From: Muraenolepis orangiensis | Lineage: Eukaryota > Chordata > Actinopteri > Gadiformes > Muraenolepididae | Assembly: GCA_027704905.1 (NCBI GenBank) | Contig: CM051022.1 | Coordinates: forward strand, 7,935,971-7,999,970 | DNA: 64,000 nt | Direction: 5' to 3' | Shown here: positions 51,600-64,000 of the stretch, one piece after another | How positions within the stretch are numbered: the stretch's first letter is position 1 | Layout: each line of letters starts with the position of its first letter | Notes under the pieces: generated by a model | What the model was told of the DNA's origin: nothing | What the model saw: only the letters and a program-made list of their open reading frames with translations | Database searches by the model: none | Position numbers and translations under genes: made by a program

Positions 51600-51868
51600 T
51601 ACGTCTGTTTGTCTCCTCCAGAAGTAGGCCGAGCTGTTAACGTCGGAAAGCGTCCAGTGTTGTAGAACTGTGTGATATAGACTATTAGTGAGTACGGTTA
51701 GCTTAGCTTAAGTTAGCGTGTGCTGTCGCAGACTGAGCCTTCAAAACAAAACACACACGGCTAGCTGGCAAGCTAACTGCTAATACTAACTTAGTACCGC
51801 TTTACCCGAGAACCACTCATCGACCCGGGGGACGAGTGCCCGGACCGAAGAGACACTTGGACTGGAAG
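51600..51868 (+). promoter_or_regulatory. ppp6r2: Probable promoter region and non-coding first exon of ppp6r2
   Basis: The region ends at a consensus donor (GGAAG then GTGAGTGG) and carries no long reading frame. It is locally richer in CpG than its surroundings and is the best candidate for the 5' untranslated exon spliced to the ATG exon at 57210. The start of transcription is not fixed by sequence; the left boundary is approximate. Confidence 0.45.
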
Positions 51869-54800
51869 GTGAGTGGTTTTTGTTTTATTTATTTCATACT
51901 CAAGCCGCGTTGTTGTTGTAAAGCACGGGTTTAGTTAGAAACCACTACTACTGTTATTGCTTCATCATCAAAGTTGAACGTAGTTGAGAACCTAGCCTAA
52001 CTTAGCTCAGACCGGGTTAAATAGTTAGCCCTACGTGCCCGGTAATAATAACACGACCCCACGCCAAGTGTGTGCTCGGTTATCGACACAGGCTTGTAGG
52101 GAGGGGCTGTCTGCCATCTAGACTAAATGTTATTTTGCGAGTGAGACGATAAACTAGCTAGTGGGGCTGCTTTCGCTGCCACACCGTCGCTAGCTAATTA
52201 GCCAACTTTGCTACCTGAATCAAACAGTTTGCCCGGCGAGCAGAGTTCGTTACCACACTTTTTTTTTAGCAGCAGCAACATTCACTTTGGGAGAACTGAT
52301 CTGTATCGTAACGCATCGGATGATCGGTGAACACGCTGTGCACTTCACACCGAACGGAGTGCGGCGTTTTTTTTGAGGCCAAAGAGTAACTTCACCTAGC
52401 TAAGCAGGGGGATAACTATCGTTACCTGGAGAATTAGTGTTGCATACTATCTCTGGACAATGGCTAAAGCGTAGCGAGTACTTTGCCATTGTATCCGTAT
52501 GTATTGATTTACTTTGATATGTACGATTGCGTTATTTGTCGGTTGCTCATCTGGAGTTGAAGTAAATAAGACATCTGAGCCCCTACCACATGCCAGTTGA
52601 CGTGCAACACCGCACAGCATGCCAAGGCTACAGCAGATCACTTTACATGTCTTGTGCTTCTGGACTTGTTGTTTGTGTTAACCAATATAGTGCAACATGT
52701 AGGAAGGGGAATGTATGAAATTTGTGCCATCGTGTGTGCCAAAGTCCAAGATGTTTAAGTTGTCTAAGTAAGCCATGTCTGTATACATGTGTTCATTATT
52801 TGGTTTACTGCTTCTTAGACATTTCTAGGGGTTATGTCAAGCAAATGTGGATATTTGTATCTTAACTTTTATTTTATTTTATTAACTTGTTTTTCCATAG
52901 CCATTTTTATCCACAACATTCATATTCGTGTTTGGCACAGCCCAGGAAAAGAGATCTTTGAGTTTTTGGACAGTTTAATAGACATTCCCCTGGACCCCCC
53001 CTCCCCAGTTGTGCATGCAATAAAATGTGTTGTTCCTAGAAATAACAAAAGTAACATAATTACATTAGCCTAATTACAAAACTCCTCAGGGCTCGGTGAC
53101 AATGGAGGAAGTACTTGAATTTCCTACTTGGCCGTACTTCCATGATGTCAGTTGAATGTTACACAAACTGTACCCTTGGCCTCTCTTTAAACGAGCACAC
53201 ACAAGGTTTTTACCACTGACCTAACAGCAGGTGCTCCAGAGCCCCCATAGTAACCAAGTGAGCAAATTTTTAGAATCTTAAGGTCAGTGGTAAAAAAAAA
53301 AGGGAACTTTTATTATTATTAAAGTGTCTTACAGCATGTGCTACAGAGCCACCATAATAACCCAAGTGAGGAAATATATAGAAACTTGAATAATAATAAT
53401 AATACATAATTTAAATGACATACCTGTATGGTATCAGTAGCTTTTTATGTAATCTGTTCAAAAGTAATTTTATTATCCGCTTCTCATAGTAGCGCTAGAA
53501 GTGGAACATTTGGTGACCACATTTACTGACAGTTGGTGCTCGCTTGTGGTTTTATTGTAGTGAGAATGCTATTATTAATTTATTTCGAACAGCCTAAAGT
53601 CTGCTTTCGGGCTATGCTTTTTGAATTTGGCTGAGGAAGTTGCAACCTTTTGGATAGTGTAGCCTGTATTCTTCTCTAGCATTATCCAGCCAAGCCATAG
53701 AGATACATAGGCCTAGATGTAGTGATTTAGGTATGTTTGAGTGTTCCACAGTAACTGTTGCCTGGGTGCTCTAAGCACCCAAAACATTTTGTGCCTGGTG
53801 CCTCCATTACTCTCACATGATGCCCAGCACATTGTTGAGACAAAGTCCACCAACTTCTCACATGTCTCACATTTTTTTGGGAGGTTTTGAAAGTATTGGC
53901 GGTTTGGTCACCACAAGCTGATATCCGGTACATATGCCTGGCAGCCCCACTTTAAATGTTTGCATGGGGCCCAAAGTGAGACTAGATATTCACATGGATC
54001 TTTCCCCTTAAAATACTTTTCCTTGGTATCGAAGGCTTTAGACAAGTTAAGGGATACTTAACTTTTTGGTCTGGGACTGACTGAGATGACCTCTACCTAG
54101 GCTACTTGGTCTTAGTATTGACATGGCTGATAACCACTTCTATTTAAATCTGGAGGATTGAATCCTCTTAATTGGTCACATACATGTACAGACACAGTGA
54201 AATTTGTTTATCTGCATTTAAACCATCCTAGTATTGGGAGCAGTGGACAGCTATTTTATAAATACCCTTTACTTTGGGTTCTGGGTCATTCTTCATACTA
54301 ACATGTAACTTATTCATATTGACTACGTGGATCAATATTTAGCTAGAAGTTGTTGAGGCAGCTGCACACATACAACCAGTGGCTTCTAGCCAACGTATTA
54401 GTAGAAGTGGTCATTGCCAACTTGGTTTCATGTCGTTTTGTGTATGGATCCAAGCCGTGGTTCAGCTGGGGATTATGTTTGATACTTGTCAGGACGGGTT
54501 ATATTATAATGCCAAGGGGCAAGTCCCTGCATGGGGAGCAGCAGCAAGGTGTCATTTTCCTCATTCATAAAACAAAACCAGCTTTCGATGAATGCTCAAC
54601 AGATTAGAACTCTAGACTAGGTTGACTGTTGGGGCCAAAGATTAAGTTAAGCCCAATGTATAACAGCCTTATCCATACCGGTCAGTATGTTGGGCATCAA
54701 TGTTTGTTATTGTTTCTTGAGTTAATCTGCTATTGATTAAGTTGTAGCAATTGTTGGTTAGTCAGGGATATTTGTTCTGCTATTTCTATTTGTGTGCTCT

Positions 54801-57209
54801 TTTATTTTTGTGCTCTATTAAGCACACTGATGATTGTTATGGCCTGGAGTCTGAGGAAGTACCTGCATTTAAACCTCTGATCTGAGTTGGCATAATCTGC
54901 CACTGTCAGTTGTACGTCAGTTCCATAAGGGTTGTTTTCCATTACGGATAGACTTAACCTACAGGGGCATTCATTTGAACCTGGAATGTGATTTAAGTCT
55001 TGTTGGCCTATTGTATTCAGCCTCAGAAAGTATTCAAGCATTATTTCCCTTTCATCAATCTGTATATTGTGAATTTCCCTGAATCTGTAAATAAGTGTTA
55101 CTGGCCAACCATGCCGCATACTTAAAGATGGAGCCTTCTCTCCCCCTGACATCTGGTGCTGGCCAAACCTGTTAATTAATATTAGTGCAACCCAGAGCCA
55201 CACCCAGTTAGTACTGGGACAGTCCTAACATTGGTTGCCAAGGCAACATGAGAAAATACATAGCTACTTGAGTTAGGCCTATTACAAACTGCAGGCAGTA
55301 GGCTTAACATGACGACATGCTCGTGTGTGCTATATATATAGATATATATATATAGATTTAAAAATGCACTTTCTTGGCTTTATTCACATGGTATGATGTG
55401 CACTATTTGTATTACATTGTAATTGAATTCCATTTGCATATCTTTGTGTTCTCCTGTGTGAAATCTGAATATGACTAGGCTTATAACGTCATGTTAAATA
55501 ATAACTAGAGTAAAGAGTCTACACCCTGCTTTGCTTGAAGTCTCATAAACCCCAAGGGCTTCATAGTAAGCCCTCAACATGTTGGACCTCACACCATGCT
55601 TACCATACAGCACACATATTCCTGGGCACACCTAATTGATAAGTATCTGATGGGAGATATGAAGTGAATGAGACGATCATTCACTTCCGCAGAGTTGGCT
55701 CTGGGTGGTCGACCCCAGAATATGAATCCCAATAAGACTTTTACAATGCAGACTGTTTGCCGACTTAATTGAACTATGAAGTGTGTCTCTATTTGGATAG
55801 TTGCATTGAAGAGTTTGTGCTAAGCTTTCAGTATTGAGTCAATAAAACATTGGCCGTTCAAATATTTTTCTTTCTTTCAAACATCTGCCGAGCGCTAACT
55901 AAAGAACTAGACTGGCCCAATTCTATTATACTTATTGTCCACTTATGAAAGGACTAAAAGTGACAATGCTTTTCTTGCCTCTAGGGAAGGGCGTGACTTC
56001 TTCTTCTGATTTCTAATAAACCCAAAATGGCCTTAAACATTTATTACTACAATGTGAACCAATCTTTTAAGTGTCTTTTTGGAGCTTTTTAATGCTAAAC
56101 ACATGACCCACCTGTCCAGGTAACGCTTGGCCAAGGATGGTTAAATAAATGGTAAAATAATATAATGTTATAATGCTCATAAAAGTTAGATAATGAACAT
56201 CTATCGTACTTCAATACAGTATGTATGCTCCCTTTTAAGGTCTTCAAATGCAATGCAATACAAATGAGACAGACGATGAATGCAGGCCAGCAGATATACC
56301 CCATTTCTGAAACATTTAAACTATGACCATCTCGTCATGCACTCTGTCTCCCACTAGGACCCGACTCATGGGTCGTGATTCACAGTTTGGAGTAATGCCC
56401 CCCCGTCCCCGTCCCCCGTCCCCCGTCCCCCGTCCAGGTAATGGTGAGCCCCGGACCGTGTCATCTCCCGACGAGGCCTATGTTCTGAGCGGAGACCCAT
56501 GCTGATAAATGCCGGGCCTCGCCACACTCTCTGCCGTCTGCACAAACACCGATGCCTGCCTGCCCGCGCGGGAGGTGTAAATAAAGATACCAACGCTTCA
56601 GCCACTGGTACGTCAACACCCTGCATGTGCATACTGACTTCATCACCGGGATTTCTTCACGATGTTGTGCTGGAGTACCGCAACAAAAGTATTTGTATAC
56701 ACATCCATAAAATGTGTGTAGGCCGATTTGATGGATTTCCCTGTGCCGCAAAAGGATCTTTATTTTCGTGGCGAACTTATCGTAAGAGTTTTGTCTTTAC
56801 AGCTCCAGATTTATATATTTTTGTTATTCCACACGCTGGTAGACTCATTTAAAAGATTTCCTCAGACTGTTACACGCACACACTCTTTTTACTGTGGAAA
56901 GATGGACCGGACCGGCCTGCATGCTAGCGTGAGCCACAAGGCCTATGCATAATCGAATTCAACCCTAATGGGCTAGTTGACTCTTTATTTAGCATCTCCG
57001 CCACAGCTGTAGCTACCCAACAACCTTTTCAAATCAGTATAACAGACAAAAAATGTGTTGAAGTATTTTTGGATGTTTTCAGTGGTCCGACCGTCATCTT
57101 TATCGTTCAGCTCTCATTCTGTCCAACTTTTTTTTTATTCCCATATTGCCTTTCACGCCATGGCCTTTTCCACCATCGGGGCTCCCTCCCCCCTTCTTAA
57201 CCACCGCAG
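51869..57209. other. ppp6r2 intron 1
   Basis: 5.3 kb without supported exons. It contains a SINE tail piece at 54150-54260 and an (AT)n stretch at about 55330-55352. Several short frames in 56300-56760 have no family resemblance that I recognise. The acceptor at 57208-57209 precedes the ATG exon. Confidence 0.5.
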
Positions 57210-57240
57210 GGCCGTGCCCCCCATCCCGGCGGCCGCCACC

Positions 57241-63053
<5,813 letters not shown>

Positions 63054-63109
63054 GTACACACATTTACCACAATAACAAGTTACTGTCTTAACTTACTTTG
63101 TCGTTAGCA

Positions 63110-63450
63110 GTGCGCCTACTGAACTGCTAGGAGTGCTGGCACTATCATAACATTGTCATCCATATTACATTACTCTATCATACTTTGCTGGACTTTCTGA
63201 AATCATTACAGCTACTGCACTGTATTGATGATGAGGCTGCTGCACTACTGGCACTTTAAATGATTTGATATGCTTTATGCACAATTTCATATATGTATTT
63301 ATCATCCATCAGTCACTTTTATTGTCATTTTTGTGTATAGTATTGTGTTCTGTGGGTAAATATACAGAAATTCATATTGCAGGAGGTTATGGGGAGTAAG
63401 CATTCCATTGTACTTGTTGCATATGGCAAATACAAAATTTGAATCTTAAA
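63110..63450 (+). repeat. LINE tail, family 2
   Basis: A full tail copy ending GTACTTGTTGCATATGGCAA then a TTTGAATCTT end; best preserved member of the family here. Confidence 0.7.
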
Positions 63451-63504
63451 TGTTGTTGCTGAATAACACTGTAAAATAAATAAATGAATTTCACTCGCTC
63501 CATC

Positions 63505-63709
63505 TCATTCTCTCTCACTCTCTCACTCTCCTATCTATATCTCTGTCTCTCTCTCTTTCTCGCTTACTCTCTCTCTCTCTCTCTCTCTCTCGCTTACTCT
63601 CTCTGTCTCTCTCTCTCTCGCTTACTCTCTCTGTCTGTCTCTCTTCTCGCTTACTCTCTCTCGCTTACTCTCTCTCTCTCGCTTACTCTCTCTGTCTCTC
63701 TCGCTCGCT

Positions 63710-63745
<36 letters not shown>

Positions 63746-63820
63746 TACTCTCTCTCTCTCTCTCTCTCGCTTACTCTCTCTGTCTCTCTCTCTCTCTCTC
63801 GCTTACTCTGTCTCACTCTC
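63505..63820. repeat. CT-rich minisatellite with CGCTTACTC spacers
   Basis: About 315 bases of (CT)n blocks separated repeatedly by CGCTTACTCTCTCTGT-type breaks, at least ten times. The frames across it are repeat readings. Confidence 0.9.
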
Positions 63821-64000
63821 CAAATTATTTGTATTTGTTTTATAGCAGATACAGTAACAAGTTGTAAAGTTGTTTTTTTTGGACAGTTTAAGAATACCCC
63901 CACCACCCCCTCCCTCATTCCAACTTTAACAATGAAAAATAAATGCACAAATAACAAATAAACATATGCCTAGATAGATCATTGTCTCAATTTCTCTACA

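Noticed and set aside
56320..56760. Possible small gene in ppp6r2 intron 1
   Set aside because: The overlapping short frames on both strands have no splice partners, no recognisable motif and include a CCGTCCC repeat.

Overview
The window is vertebrate nuclear DNA, almost certainly from a ray-finned (teleost) fish. Intron-exon genes with GT-AG introns, Tc1, hAT-like and LINE/SINE repeats of teleost type, and a very high density of long (CA)n, (CT)n and (AT)n microsatellites all point that way. There is no bacterial, organellar or viral block. I assembled gene models by hand from splice sites, reading phase and remembered family sequence; no alignment was run.

Layout. (1) 1326-17925, plus strand: a pendrin-type anion exchanger (slc26a4-like), 19 firm coding exons and a tentative twentieth. 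Intron 8 holds an antisense, degraded LINE. (2) 21708-31940, plus: an SLC26A3-like chloride/bicarbonate exchanger, copy A, 20 coding exons, 755 residues. (3) 33452-43854, plus: SLC26A3-like copy B, 19 coding exons, 711 residues. Its intron 4 holds a nearly intact Tc1-like transposon. (4) 49102-44617, minus: cbll1 (Hakai E3 ubiquitin ligase), 6 coding exons, 478 residues, tail to tail with copy B. (5) 51.6 kb to the right edge, plus: ppp6r2, a regulatory subunit of protein phosphatase 6, with a non-coding first exon, a 5.3 kb first intron and 11 coding exons before the window ends inside the gene. One orphan exon-like segment at 50092-50227 is unassigned.

The three SLC26 genes share intron positions, phases and, for twelve internal exons, exact exon lengths, so they are products of tandem duplication. 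Pendrin exchanges chloride with iodide or bicarbonate, and SLC26A3 exchanges chloride with bicarbonate, so the cluster is an epithelial anion-transport locus. cbll1 is linked to SLC26A4 and SLC26A3 in human as well, although the order and orientation differ here. ppp6r2 is not beside these genes in human, which suggests a fish-specific junction.

The remaining sequence is repeats: target-site-flanked elements (TTAA, 8-bp hAT-type, TA Tc1), several dispersed LINE tails, tRNA-derived SINEs, minisatellites (35 bp x 8 perfect copies; 80 bp x 2; a splice-site-like array; telomere-like; an alternating purine-pyrimidine 22-mer) and perfect hairpins. I found no wholly new biological system. The most interesting leads are the divergence of copy B (no glycosylation sequon in the loop, a different C-terminal PDZ-type end), patchy near-identity between the copies, the perfect 24-bp-stem hairpin, and the minisatellites built from splice-site motifs.
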